A DNA stretch of 45,327 bases from Lachnospiraceae bacterium (GTDB lineage Bacteria; Bacillota_A; Clostridia; Lachnospirales; Lachnospiraceae): NCBI GenBank assembly GCA_017621115.1, contig JAGATU010000071.1:1-45327 (forward strand), read 5' to 3'. The notes below the pieces were generated by a model. The model searched no databases. It had not been told where the DNA came from and saw nothing but the letters and a program-made list of their open reading frames with translations. Positions 16,366 to 24,301 of this stretch are shown in pieces; the first letter of the stretch is position 1; each line of letters opens with the position of its first letter. The position numbers and the translations under genes are program-made.

Positions 16366-16656
16366 CTACTGTACTGTCCAAGCGGTATGGAGGGCTAAGT
16401 CCCAGAGCTGCTTCTGTTGCTCATACTGCTCATTCAACCACTCTACTGCTTCGTTCCGTCCATCAACGGTAAGTGGAAACTGTTTGGATTGTTTCTTTTC
16501 ATCCGGTGTATGCATGAAATTATATGGCTCGGGCCAGATGGTAACTTCCATGCCCTCACTGTTTTTTATGAGGCGGTAGCGCATACCCTTATAACCGCCT
16601 GTGAAGGGTTCTTTTTTTATGTAATTAATGGATATTGTATTAGGGTCGATTTTCAT
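16366..16656 (-). CDS. Small hypothetical protein (96 residues)
   Basis: I do not recognise a named family. It is a hydrophilic protein beginning MKIDPNTISINYIKKEPFTG and ending with a Gln/Glu/Trp-rich helix (EWLNEQYEQQKQLWDLALHTAW). There is no signal peptide, membrane helix or metal motif. The start at 16656 is favoured because GGAAG lies 8 bases upstream; an in-frame ATG five codons earlier contains that site within its own codons. The stop lies directly beyond the activase terminator, so the two genes are convergent. Confidence 0.6.
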   Translation of the reverse strand: MKIDPNTISINYIKKEPFTGGYKGMRYRLIKNSEGMEVTIWPEPYNFMHTPDEKKQSKQFPLTVDGRNEAVEWLNEQYEQQKQLWDLALHTAWTVQ

Positions 16657-16812
16657 GGTATTCACTTCCATTTTCTTCTTTTATTTCTGATTTTCCCTTT
16701 TCTATTTTGCATAATATTGTATAATAATCTTAATGGGGAATATGTATTGCTATCTTTAAGTATAGACGCATTTTGGTGATAGCGCCAGTATATATTTTTA
16801 AGGAGAAGGTAT

Positions 16813-17745
16813 ATGAAGACAAAATATGACAAACATGGGGCTTTGTACTTTAACAAAGAAGGTAAATTGGTTGATTGTGACGGTAAGGTTGTTCAGCTTC
16901 GCGGCTATTCTACACATGGATTATCCTGGTATCCTGAGTATGTGAACAGGGATTTCTTTGAATTTATGCGTGACAAATGGCATGTGGATGTGGTACGTCT
17001 TGCGATGTACACAGATGAAGATGATGGTTACTGCGTAGGTAGCGAAGATAATAAGAAGACTTTACTTGAAGTTATTGACAGGGGTGTACGTTTTGCAACC
17101 GAACTGGGGCTTTATGTGATCATTGACTGGCATATTTTAAGGGATTCCAATCCTCTTATGTATATGGACCAAGCTGCTGATTTCTTTGAGAAAGTTGCTA
17201 AGAAATATCATTCCTACGGCAATGTATTCTATGAACTTTGTAATGAACCAAATGTAGATTGTACATGGGCTGATATTAAAAAGTACGCAGAGACTATTAT
17301 TCCGATTATCCGTAAATACGACGAATATGCGCCGATTATTGTAGGTACTCCTACCTGGTCACAGGATGTGGATGAAGCGGTTGCCGACCCGATTACAGGT
17401 GACAATAATCTTGGCTATGTATTGCATTTCTATGCCGATACACATCGCGACGGACTCCGCAAGAAATTATCGGATGCTGCCGATGCCAAACTCCCGTTAT
17501 TTGTCAGCGAATTCAGTATCTGTGCCGCTGACGGCAATGGTGACGGCAATAAAGAAGAAGGTACTCTTTGGTTGGACCTTATGGACGAATATCAAATCAG
17601 TTACTGTATGTGGAATCTTGGAAATCGCGATGAATCCAGTGCTTCCTTTGTTCCTACCTGTACCAAACTGACTGATTTTACGGACGAAGATTTGAATCCG
17701 ATTTGCAAATGGTATATTGAGGAACTTGCTAAACGAAATGTATAA
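16813..17745 (+). CDS. Glycoside hydrolase family 5 (cellulase-like), cytoplasmic
   Basis: A 310-residue single-domain TIM-barrel glycosidase of the GH5 endoglucanase type. The acid/base Glu145 sits in YELCNEPN, the nucleophile Glu233 in LFVSEFS, and the conserved His205 in VLHFYA. VVQLRGYSTHGLSW near residue 27 is the typical first strand. There is no signal peptide, carbohydrate-binding module or dockerin, so it should act inside the cell, perhaps on imported oligosaccharides (inference). An AAGGAGAAGG site precedes the ATG. A TATAAT at 16720-16725 is a possible -10 box, but no good -35 accompanies it. It is monocistronic, ended by the hairpin at 17781-17820. Confidence 0.9.
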   Translation: MKTKYDKHGALYFNKEGKLVDCDGKVVQLRGYSTHGLSWYPEYVNRDFFEFMRDKWHVDVVRLAMYTDEDDGYCVGSEDNKKTLLEVIDRGVRFATELGLYVIIDWHILRDSNPLMYMDQAADFFEKVAKKYHSYGNVFYELCNEPNVDCTWADIKKYAETIIPIIRKYDEYAPIIVGTPTWSQDVDEAVADPITGDNNLGYVLHFYADTHRDGLRKKLSDAADAKLPLFVSEFSICAADGNGDGNKEEGTLWLDLMDEYQISYCMWNLGNRDESSASFVPTCTKLTDFTDEDLNPICKWYIEELAKRNV

Positions 17746-17777
17746 CCTTCCTCTAACCATTACTACGAATCTATAAA

Positions 17778-17823
17778 CAAAAACTCCTTATTCCCGGTAT
17801 ACTTCCGGAATAAGGAGTTTTTC
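17778..17823. terminator. Bidirectional intrinsic terminator
   Basis: A 14-bp perfect stem (17781-17794 with 17807-17820) with a 12-base loop, followed by T-runs in both directions. It serves the convergent GH5 and DUF937 genes. Confidence 0.88.
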
Positions 17824-17832
17824 TTATCAATA

Positions 17833-18438
17833 TTATTTTAATAATTTGAACAGACCGTTTAAAAGGCCTCCTGCTACGCTATTGTCTTCTTTCTTCTTAG
17901 CAGATTTCTTTTTGGTACTTTTTTTCTTGCCGGAATCGTTTGAGGATGTTCCGGTTAAAAGTTCCACCAAATCCACATTCTCAAGAAGTGCCCCGATTAA
18001 TGCTTCTACACCGGCACTCTTGTTATCGTCTTCATCTGCCTGCTGTCCCAAAAGACTCATAAGCAACGGCGCTGCAGCTGCTAAAATCATAGCCGTCTTA
18101 TCATCGGATACACCTGTTTTCTTAGCAACTTTTTTGGTAACGTCGGATTTCTCGGTTCCCAAAAGATGTCCGATAATTTTTGCACCGTCTTCCAAGTCAA
18201 TATTACCGAAAAATCCTTCCACATCCTTTGTATCCGCTTTTGCATGATCTGCAAGCGCTTCCGCAAAACTTTCTGTGGTATCTTTTCCCTTTGCCTGATT
18301 GTTAGCACCGAGTAACAAAGCAGGGAGTGCTTCTGCCAAAACGCTGTTAACATCCTTATCAGCCACTTTGGTAAGGCTGCTTAATCCACTAATACTGTCT
18401 GAGCCGAGTAATACGCCCGCAAGTTTGTTTATATCCAT
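17833..18438 (-). CDS. DUF937 family protein
   Basis: A 201-residue protein with the two-part DUF937 pattern. Helical segments ending in ALPALLLGAN (about residues 38-48) and AAAAPLLMSLLGQQ (about 125-138) are linked by a stretch with GAKIIGHLLG. A Lys/Ser-rich linker (KKKSTKKKSAKKK, about 175-188) precedes a final hydrophobic helix (GGLLNGLFKLLK). The function of the family is unknown. The start at 18438 is chosen because GGAGG lies 5 bases upstream; an in-frame ATG four codons earlier would place that site inside the coding region. It is divergent from the gene at 18603. Confidence 0.75.
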   Translation of the reverse strand: MDINKLAGVLLGSDSISGLSSLTKVADKDVNSVLAEALPALLLGANNQAKGKDTTESFAEALADHAKADTKDVEGFFGNIDLEDGAKIIGHLLGTEKSDVTKKVAKKTGVSDDKTAMILAAAAPLLMSLLGQQADEDDNKSAGVEALIGALLENVDLVELLTGTSSNDSGKKKSTKKKSAKKKEDNSVAGGLLNGLFKLLK

Positions 18439-18532
18439 ACTGTCCTCCATATGTAAAATATACTTTTTTTGCGTCTTTATTATGGAACATGCTTAGAAAT
18501 ATGTCAAGAAATATGACGGTTTGGTAAAGAAC

Positions 18533-18562
18533 TTGCCGAGCCTTACCGATATATAGTATAAT
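18533..18562 (+). promoter_or_regulatory. Probable promoter of the Cys/His-domain membrane protein gene
   Basis: TTGCCG (18533-18538), 18 bases, TATAAT (18557-18562). A partly overlapping sigma-28-like arrangement, TAAA (18525-18528) and ACCGATAT (18545-18552), is also present, so the promoter class is uncertain. Confidence 0.6.
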
Positions 18563-18602
18563 GTTGCAGTAAATTATTACATATGAAGAGGGAGAAATAT
18601 TC

Positions 18603-19367
18603 ATGGCAGAATCAAAAAAGAAAAAAATCGTGTCTGCAGATACCGGTAAAGAAGTTGAAGCAGGCTCATTAAAGGGAAAAGGTAATTACAAACAGGCCGC
18701 TCCTGTAGGTAATGCAACCGGTCTTCGTATCGGTGCCGTAGCATTATGGCTTGTTGCTATTGCGCTTGAAATAGTTGCATACTTAATGCTTATCGGTAAA
18801 GTCAATTTAAGCTTTATGTCCACACTTACACAGATGATTATTGCACTTGTACTTGATCTTATCTTTGTTATCATCGGTGCCCAGTTATGGAAAAAAGCAA
18901 ACCGTATCAAACCGGCCAGTGAGAAGAACAAATTTTTATTCTGGCTTTGGAACAACATGGGCGTTATCGCTTGTGCCGTAGCATTTATTCCGTTTGTTAT
19001 CCTTACATTAATTAACAAAGAAGCGGACAAGAAAACGAAAGCCATCGCAACCGTTGTTGCAGTTATCGCACTCCTTATCGGAGGTGTTGCAAGTTATGAC
19101 TTTGACCCGGTTTCCGTTGAAGAACAGCAGGCCGCTATCGAAGCAATTGCTAACGATGTATACTGGAGCCCATTCGGTAAAGTTTACCACACACATGACG
19201 ATTGCCAGTCACTTAACCAGAGTGATGAATTAACCTACGGTACCGTAGAACAGGCTATCGCAGCTAACCGTACACGTCTCTGTGCTTTCTGTGCTAAGAA
19301 AGATGATATTTCCGGTGTTAAGACAGACCAGAACGTAGATGAAATTGAATTAGAAACAACGGAATAA
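18603..19367 (+). CDS. Four-helix membrane protein with C-terminal Cys/His domain
   Basis: A 254-residue protein: a basic N-terminus (MAESKKKKIV), hydrophobic helices at about 42-64, 73-94, 117-137 and 147-165, then a soluble C-terminal domain. That domain (about 185-232) reads VYWSPFGKVYHTHDDCQSL and ends in LCAFCAKK. H196, H198, C201, C227 and C230 could bind a metal ion. Similar short Y-H-x(n)-C...C-x2-C modules occur at the C-termini of other Firmicutes membrane proteins; I know of no proven function. A GAGGGAG site precedes the ATG. It stands alone, ended by the hairpin at 19400-19422. Confidence 0.72.
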   Translation: MAESKKKKIVSADTGKEVEAGSLKGKGNYKQAAPVGNATGLRIGAVALWLVAIALEIVAYLMLIGKVNLSFMSTLTQMIIALVLDLIFVIIGAQLWKKANRIKPASEKNKFLFWLWNNMGVIACAVAFIPFVILTLINKEADKKTKAIATVVAVIALLIGGVASYDFDPVSVEEQQAAIEAIANDVYWSPFGKVYHTHDDCQSLNQSDELTYGTVEQAIAANRTRLCAFCAKKDDISGVKTDQNVDEIELETTE

Positions 19368-19394
19368 TTCATTTCGTCACATATTTCATACAGC

Positions 19395-19430
19395 AAAAAG
19401 AGCAGATGTATCGCATCTGCTCATTTTATT
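19395..19430. terminator. Bidirectional intrinsic terminator
   Basis: Stem GAGCAGATG (19400-19408) with CATCTGCTC (19414-19422), loop TATCG, then ATTTTATT on the plus strand and CTTTTTGC on the minus strand. It lies between two convergent genes. Confidence 0.82.
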
Positions 19431-19460
19431 ATCCTACCTATCTACGTATTTCTGTTCTGA

Positions 19461-20363
19461 CTACAAATTCAGTTTCGCAAACAAATCGCCAAGACTCGTA
19501 CCGACACTTTCATCAGAACTGTATTCCTGTGCTTCCAGGCTTTCCATCTCTTCTACTTCTCTTTCTTCTTCCACAGCTTTAATACTTAATGAAATCTTTC
19601 CGTCACCTGTATTTAATACTTTCACCTTCACGACATCACCAACAGACAGCACTTCGGATGGCTTACGGATTCGTTTCTGGCAAATCTGTGAAATGTGTAC
19701 CAGACCGTTTAATCCATCACTCAAATCCACAAATGCACCGTATTGCTGTAAACTCTCTACTTTACCTTCCAAAACCGTTCCCGGAACAATCATGGCAACC
19801 TTGTGGTCATGTTCTTCTTTTGCTTCTTCACGTAAAACTGCTTTTGCAGACAAAATCAGTTTTTCTTTTTCCTTGTCTGCTTCTGTTACTTTCACTGAAA
19901 GGCTCTTGCCTACATAAGGTGTTACATCTTCCACATATCCCATATCAAGCTGGGATGCCGGGATAAAGCCTCTGATTCCCTCTAAGTATGCAACCACACC
20001 TGCATTTACGGCTTCATTTACCTTAACAGTAAGATTCTTTCCTTCTTCTTTATACTGCGCAAGAACATCCCACGCCAGCACATCATTCGCTTCTTTTCTG
20101 GATAATAAAATATTACCCTGGCCGTCATCCATGGAAATGACGGTTGCCTCCAACACATCATCCAAATGTATCTCTTCCTGCATCACAAAACCCGGATCAT
20201 TGCTGATATCCTCTGCTTTAATGATTCCCTGCGTATAGTATCGCAAATCCAGAATTACTTCTTCTTCATTTACGGCAATAACGGTTCCTTTGATAATATC
20301 GCCAACATGAATCTTACGAAAAGATGCTTCCAGTTCACGTTCAAAATCTTTCATGGTTTCCAT
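19461..20363 (-). CDS. S1 RNA-binding domain protein (ribosomal protein S1-like, three S1 motifs)
   Basis: A 300-residue cytoplasmic protein with three S1/OB repeats: about residues 18-90 (VGDIIKGTVIAVNEEEVILDL), 105-175 (GKNLTVKVNEAV...GFIPASQLD) and 190-262 (PGTVLEGKVESLQQYGAFVDL...GLVHISQI). An acidic tail follows. It matches the short Firmicutes S1 homologues thought to bind mRNA or ribosomes. The start at 20363 is chosen because AAAGGGGG lies 8 bases upstream; two earlier in-frame Met codons lack a site. It lies 73 bases downstream of the amidohydrolase gene on the same strand. Confidence 0.88.
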   Translation of the reverse strand: METMKDFERELEASFRKIHVGDIIKGTVIAVNEEEVILDLRYYTQGIIKAEDISNDPGFVMQEEIHLDDVLEATVISMDDGQGNILLSRKEANDVLAWDVLAQYKEEGKNLTVKVNEAVNAGVVAYLEGIRGFIPASQLDMGYVEDVTPYVGKSLSVKVTEADKEKEKLILSAKAVLREEAKEEHDHKVAMIVPGTVLEGKVESLQQYGAFVDLSDGLNGLVHISQICQKRIRKPSEVLSVGDVVKVKVLNTGDGKISLSIKAVEEEREVEEMESLEAQEYSSDESVGTSLGDLFAKLNL

Positions 20364-20436
20364 TATGGTATCCCCCTTTATCATGCTGTATTTCATTATA
20401 AACCGCTTCTTTTAGATTGGCTAGTTGTATTTATTG

Positions 20437-21594
20437 TTATTTATACTGCGGATTATCCTTTTCCCAGACAACCTTACCGTCTACAATTGTGAATATAGCA
20501 GTACCTTTTATTTCCAAAGGATTCCCTTCATAAATCACAATATCTGCATCCTTTCCTTCTTTCAAACTGCCAAGTCGCTTATCTACACCGCTGATTTTTG
20601 CAGCATCAATAGTGATTGCCCGCAGGGCACCCGGTTCGCCAAGTCCTTCCTTTGCCGCAATTCCTGCGCAAAGAGGAAGATACTGAATTCGGGTAACCGG
20701 ATGGTCACAGGTAACCGCTACCGTTACACCGGCCTTCTTTAGCACTCCCGGTGTTTTAAAATCCAATTCCCTTACTTCATACTTACTTCTGGATGAAAGT
20801 GACGGACCTACAATCGCAGGAAAACCACTTTCTGCAATTTTCTTCGCTACCAAATGTCCTTCCGTACAATGATCCAATGTCAGTTTCAATCCAAACTCTT
20901 TGGCAATACGGATAGCCGTAAAAATATCATCTGCGCGGTGTGCATGAGCTTTAAGCGGAATCTTTCCTTCAAAAAGTTCCCGATAACATTCCATAGTATA
21001 TTCCGTATCCTGTAAATTCTTATCCGGGTTTTCGAAATACTGTTTTGCCTTATGCAATTCTTCACGAATCAATGATGCAATTGCCATTCTTGTAGCCGGC
21101 ATATTTCCATTTGTCCCGTAATTGGTAATCGGATTTTCGCCAAATGCAATCTTAATTGCGGCAGGTGCAAGCACAATCATATCATCCATACATCTGCCGT
21201 ATGTTTTAATGAATGCAAATTGACCGCCAATGGCATTGGCACTTCCAGGACCTACCATTACACCTGTAATACCGACCGCCAGTGCATTATGGAATGCGCT
21301 GTCCATCGGATTAATTGCGTCGATTGCACGCATGGTAGGCGTTACCGGATTCGTACCCTCATTGCAACTGTCCCCCAGCACCGATACCTTTTCCTCCGAA
21401 ATACCGATATGGCTGTGTGCATCTATAAAGCCCGGAAATACATTCAGTCCTTTTGCGTCAATCACTTCCATATTGTCGCTTGCCGAAATTTTATCTGCAA
21501 TCCGTTCTATCTTTCCGTCTTTTATCAGAATATCCCCATAAAACGGCTCCTCTTTTTCCATTGTATACAGTAAACCATTTTGAATCAACAACAT
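20437..21594 (-). CDS. Metal-dependent amidohydrolase
   Basis: A 385-residue amidohydrolase-superfamily enzyme of the imidazolonepropionase/adenine-deaminase-like type. A small beta domain (residues 1-50) precedes the barrel. The metal motif is H60-S-H62 in GFIDAHSHIG. Further candidate ligands lie in PLKAHAHRAD and LTLDHCTEGH, and the C-terminal beta part has GSLKEGKDADIVIYEGNPLE. The substrate cannot be told from sequence. The gene follows the TAXI-TRAP transporter cluster, so it may process what that imports (inference). Its ribosome binding site is embedded in the hairpin at 21601-21642. Confidence 0.88.
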   Translation of the reverse strand: MLLIQNGLLYTMEKEEPFYGDILIKDGKIERIADKISASDNMEVIDAKGLNVFPGFIDAHSHIGISEEKVSVLGDSCNEGTNPVTPTMRAIDAINPMDSAFHNALAVGITGVMVGPGSANAIGGQFAFIKTYGRCMDDMIVLAPAAIKIAFGENPITNYGTNGNMPATRMAIASLIREELHKAKQYFENPDKNLQDTEYTMECYRELFEGKIPLKAHAHRADDIFTAIRIAKEFGLKLTLDHCTEGHLVAKKIAESGFPAIVGPSLSSRSKYEVRELDFKTPGVLKKAGVTVAVTCDHPVTRIQYLPLCAGIAAKEGLGEPGALRAITIDAAKISGVDKRLGSLKEGKDADIVIYEGNPLEIKGTAIFTIVDGKVVWEKDNPQYK

Positions 21595-21642
21595 AAAAAA
21601 ATCTCCTTACTTTGGGCTTATTATTGCCCAAAGTAAGGAGAT
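21595..21642 (-). terminator. Terminator-like hairpin that contains the amidohydrolase ribosome binding site
   Basis: Perfect 17-bp stem (21601-21617 with 21626-21642) and 8-base loop. Read on the minus strand it is followed by seven T residues and then directly by the ATG of the amidohydrolase. The 3' arm contains AAGGAG, the only ribosome binding site for that gene. The stop codon of the upstream membrane protein (21621-21623) lies in the loop and stem. It therefore looks both like an intrinsic terminator and like a sequestering structure. Confidence 0.8.
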
Positions 21643-22259
21643 CTATCCTCATTATACTCTATATATTGCCGTTCGGATTCCTCCGGCAGTTCTTCAATAT
21701 AATTTACATTTTTGAGTGTCAGGATGCTTATAATCACGCATACAATTGATGGCAACGCACAAAGCACAGTTATTAGCATTTCATCCAATTGCGACACAAA
21801 GGCCTTCATACTTTCTGGTGACGGCATTGTAAACAGACACATTATTACAAATACTGCATTTATTACCAACTTAATAATGCTGTCATTTTTGACCATACGT
21901 TTAAAGTCAGACGTATCTCTCTTTTTATATGTCCGGATTCCGTATATTAATACTATTATCCCGGCAATTATCGGCCCTATTAAGAGGATTATAGCAACGA
22001 TAAGTACTATTCCGACAAATGCGCCAAACAAACCGCCCACGGAACCAAACAAAACCTGCCAACCGGCAGTAACATCATCAGGATTGAGATTCTTTGTTGA
22101 TTCGAAACTGTCTCCGATAAAGCCGGTCAAATAACACATCAGTACCACCATCGTAATCAGTAGTCCCACAACTAAAAGAAGCGTAATCCCCTGTATGACG
22201 GTTGATAGTAGACTATACCGCGCAACCTTTTTTCTAACATCCATCTTTTCTATTTCCAT
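21621..22259 (-). CDS. Four-helix membrane protein associated with the TRAP transporter
   Basis: About 212 residues with hydrophobic helices at roughly 15-42, 68-105 (two close helices), 128-146 and 160-182, and an acidic cytoplasmic tail (EELPEESERQYIEYNEDRSP). I recognise no family. It overlaps or directly abuts the stop of the fused TRAP permease, so translation is probably coupled. A GTG at 22268 overlapping that stop (GTGTGA), the ATG at 22259 and the ATG at 22244 are all possible starts, and none has a strong ribosome binding site. It may be an accessory subunit (inference from position only). Confidence 0.65.
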   Translation of the reverse strand: MEIEKMDVRKKVARYSLLSTVIQGITLLLVVGLLITMVVLMCYLTGFIGDSFESTKNLNPDDVTAGWQVLFGSVGGLFGAFVGIVLIVAIILLIGPIIAGIIVLIYGIRTYKKRDTSDFKRMVKNDSIIKLVINAVFVIMCLFTMPSPESMKAFVSQLDEMLITVLCALPSIVCVIISILTLKNVNYIEELPEESERQYIEYNEDRSPYFGQ

Positions 22260-22264
22260 CACTT

Positions 22265-24211
22265 TCACACAGCGGATACTTTTTTCTTAGTTGCAATCTG
22301 AATAACAACTACAAATCCTGCTAATGCAAGACCGATAGCATCTGTTACAACACCCGGATAGATTAATAATAATCCACCAATTACACAAAGTACTCTCTCA
22401 TACCACGCCATATGATGAAGGAAATAACCCTCAAGCGCCGCAGAAACCGCAAAAATACCTACCAGCGAGGTAATACAGATTAATATAATTTCTCCTGCTG
22501 TTGTATCGATAAACAACATCGCCGGATTCAATGCAAATACATAAGGAACGATAAATGCACCGATTGCCAGCTTCGTAGATGTTAACGCTGTCTTCATCGG
22601 ATTAGCCTGTGCAATTGCTGCACCTGCATAAGCTGCCAATGCTACCGGAGGAGTTAAGTCAGCCACAATACCAAAGTAGAACACAAAGAAATGTGCTGCT
22701 AACATAGGAACGCCCATACGGATTAAGATTGGAGCACATGTCGCTGCCATAATACAATAGTTGGCTGTTGTCGGAACACCCATACCAAGAACGATACAGC
22801 AAAGCATGGTTAATACAAGCGCAATAATAACCTGATTACCTGCCAGTGCAACAATACCGTTAATTAACATATTTGCAAGTCCTGTCATCGTAATAGTACC
22901 TGCAATCATACCTGCAACACCGCATGCTGCCGCAACGGTAATCATACCCTGACCGCCTGCGGCCAGTGCTTCCCAGATACGCTTAGGTGTAATACGGTTT
23001 TCTTTATTAAACAAACTAACTACAATTGTCGCAATAATAGCAAGTGCAGCCGCATACTGGATAGAACGCTGGCTGGTACCAACCAAATAAATCAGTAAAA
23101 CCAATGGGAACAACAGATAAAGTTGTTTTAATAAAGGTTTCATCTTTGGTAATTCATCTTTGGTTAATCCTCGAAGACCTTCTTTCTTAGCCTCCAAATG
23201 AACAGTAATGAAAACACCTGCAAAATAAAGTACAGCCGGCAAAATAGCACGGACTACAATATTACTGTATGGAACACCTACATAGTCTGCCATAAGAAAT
23301 GCTGCAGCACCCATAATCGGAGGCATAATCTGACCACCTGTCGAAGCAGACGCTTCTGCCGCTGCTGCAAATTCAGGCTTATAGCCTGTTCTCTTCATAA
23401 GCGGAATCGTAACCGACCCGGAACCTACGGTATTTGCAACGGATGAACCGGAAACCGTACCTTCCAATGCGCTGGCTACAACGGCCACCTTAGCCGGACC
23501 GCCTGAGAAACCGCCTACAACTGCATTTGAAATATTAATAAAAAAGTCTGCAATACCGGTACGCTCAAGGAATGCACCAAAGATAATAAATACTACAATA
23601 AATTTAGAGCAAACATTAATTGGCGTGGACATAACACCTTCTTTACTATAGAAAAGGTAACGGACTGCATAATTCAATTTACCGCCAAATGATGGATTGG
23701 ATAATCCAAAAGTCATTGCATAAAGAATCAGACATCCGGCCACCACCAAAATCGGGATACCTACACTTCGGCGGCATACTTCTGCCAAAGAAAGAATTCC
23801 GACAATACCGATAAGAATCTGATACCATTCAAAATTACTGCCCTGCTGGATAATAGTCATGGCATTAGCTGTATAATACAGGAATGCCCCCGTACCGCAA
23901 ACCATCAGCACAATATCATACCAAGGCATATAATTTACCTTCTGCTGGCCTTTTTTAGCAGGGTATACCAAATATCCGATAAAAATAATGAATGCCACAA
24001 AGGAAGTTAAACGGATTTCTTCCAACCAGCTGGTGAACAATGTTACATAGATACAGAATAACGAAAAAACAGCCAATACACTGCTAACCAAAATCTTTGG
24101 TTTACCTTCCCAAATACGTGTATTGGATTCCCTGTCAAATTTCTTCATTACTGCATCCAGATCCATTGGTTCATTAACTTCCGGAGCTTCTTTTTTTCCA
24201 AATAATCCCAT
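22265..24211 (-). CDS. TRAP transporter permease, fused 4TM (DctQ) and 12TM (DctM)
   Basis: A 648-residue polytopic protein of the TRAP 4TM/12TM fusion type that accompanies TAXI binding proteins. The small-subunit part covers about residues 40-165. The DctM-like part follows, with conserved segments such as ALEGTVSGSSVANTVGSGSVTIPLMKRTGY, EASASTGGQIMPPIMGAAAFLMA and LGMGVPTTANYCIMAA. It would import an organic anion with Na+ or H+ using the lipoprotein encoded upstream. An AAGGAGG site lies 5 bases from the ATG. The operon has an intrinsic terminator between the binding-protein gene and this one. Confidence 0.95.
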   Translation of the reverse strand: MGLFGKKEAPEVNEPMDLDAVMKKFDRESNTRIWEGKPKILVSSVLAVFSLFCIYVTLFTSWLEEIRLTSFVAFIIFIGYLVYPAKKGQQKVNYMPWYDIVLMVCGTGAFLYYTANAMTIIQQGSNFEWYQILIGIVGILSLAEVCRRSVGIPILVVAGCLILYAMTFGLSNPSFGGKLNYAVRYLFYSKEGVMSTPINVCSKFIVVFIIFGAFLERTGIADFFINISNAVVGGFSGGPAKVAVVASALEGTVSGSSVANTVGSGSVTIPLMKRTGYKPEFAAAAEASASTGGQIMPPIMGAAAFLMADYVGVPYSNIVVRAILPAVLYFAGVFITVHLEAKKEGLRGLTKDELPKMKPLLKQLYLLFPLVLLIYLVGTSQRSIQYAAALAIIATIVVSLFNKENRITPKRIWEALAAGGQGMITVAAACGVAGMIAGTITMTGLANMLINGIVALAGNQVIIALVLTMLCCIVLGMGVPTTANYCIMAATCAPILIRMGVPMLAAHFFVFYFGIVADLTPPVALAAYAGAAIAQANPMKTALTSTKLAIGAFIVPYVFALNPAMLFIDTTAGEIILICITSLVGIFAVSAALEGYFLHHMAWYERVLCVIGGLLLIYPGVVTDAIGLALAGFVVVIQIATKKKVSAV

Positions 24212-24248
24212 GAAAACCTCCTTGATTATTTTACAACTGAAAATGTAT

Positions 24249-24279
24249 AAAAAGGCTACGGCGAAAACTCGTCGTAGCC
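24249..24279 (-). terminator. Internal intrinsic terminator between TAXI binding protein and TRAP permease genes
   Basis: Minus-strand stem GGCTACG-A-CGA with TCG-C-CGTAGCC (24254-24279), followed by TTTTT. Placed between two genes of one transporter, it would let the binding protein be made in excess over the permease, a common arrangement. Confidence 0.8.
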
Positions 24280-24301
24280 CAAATATTTTTAATAACTACT
24301 C

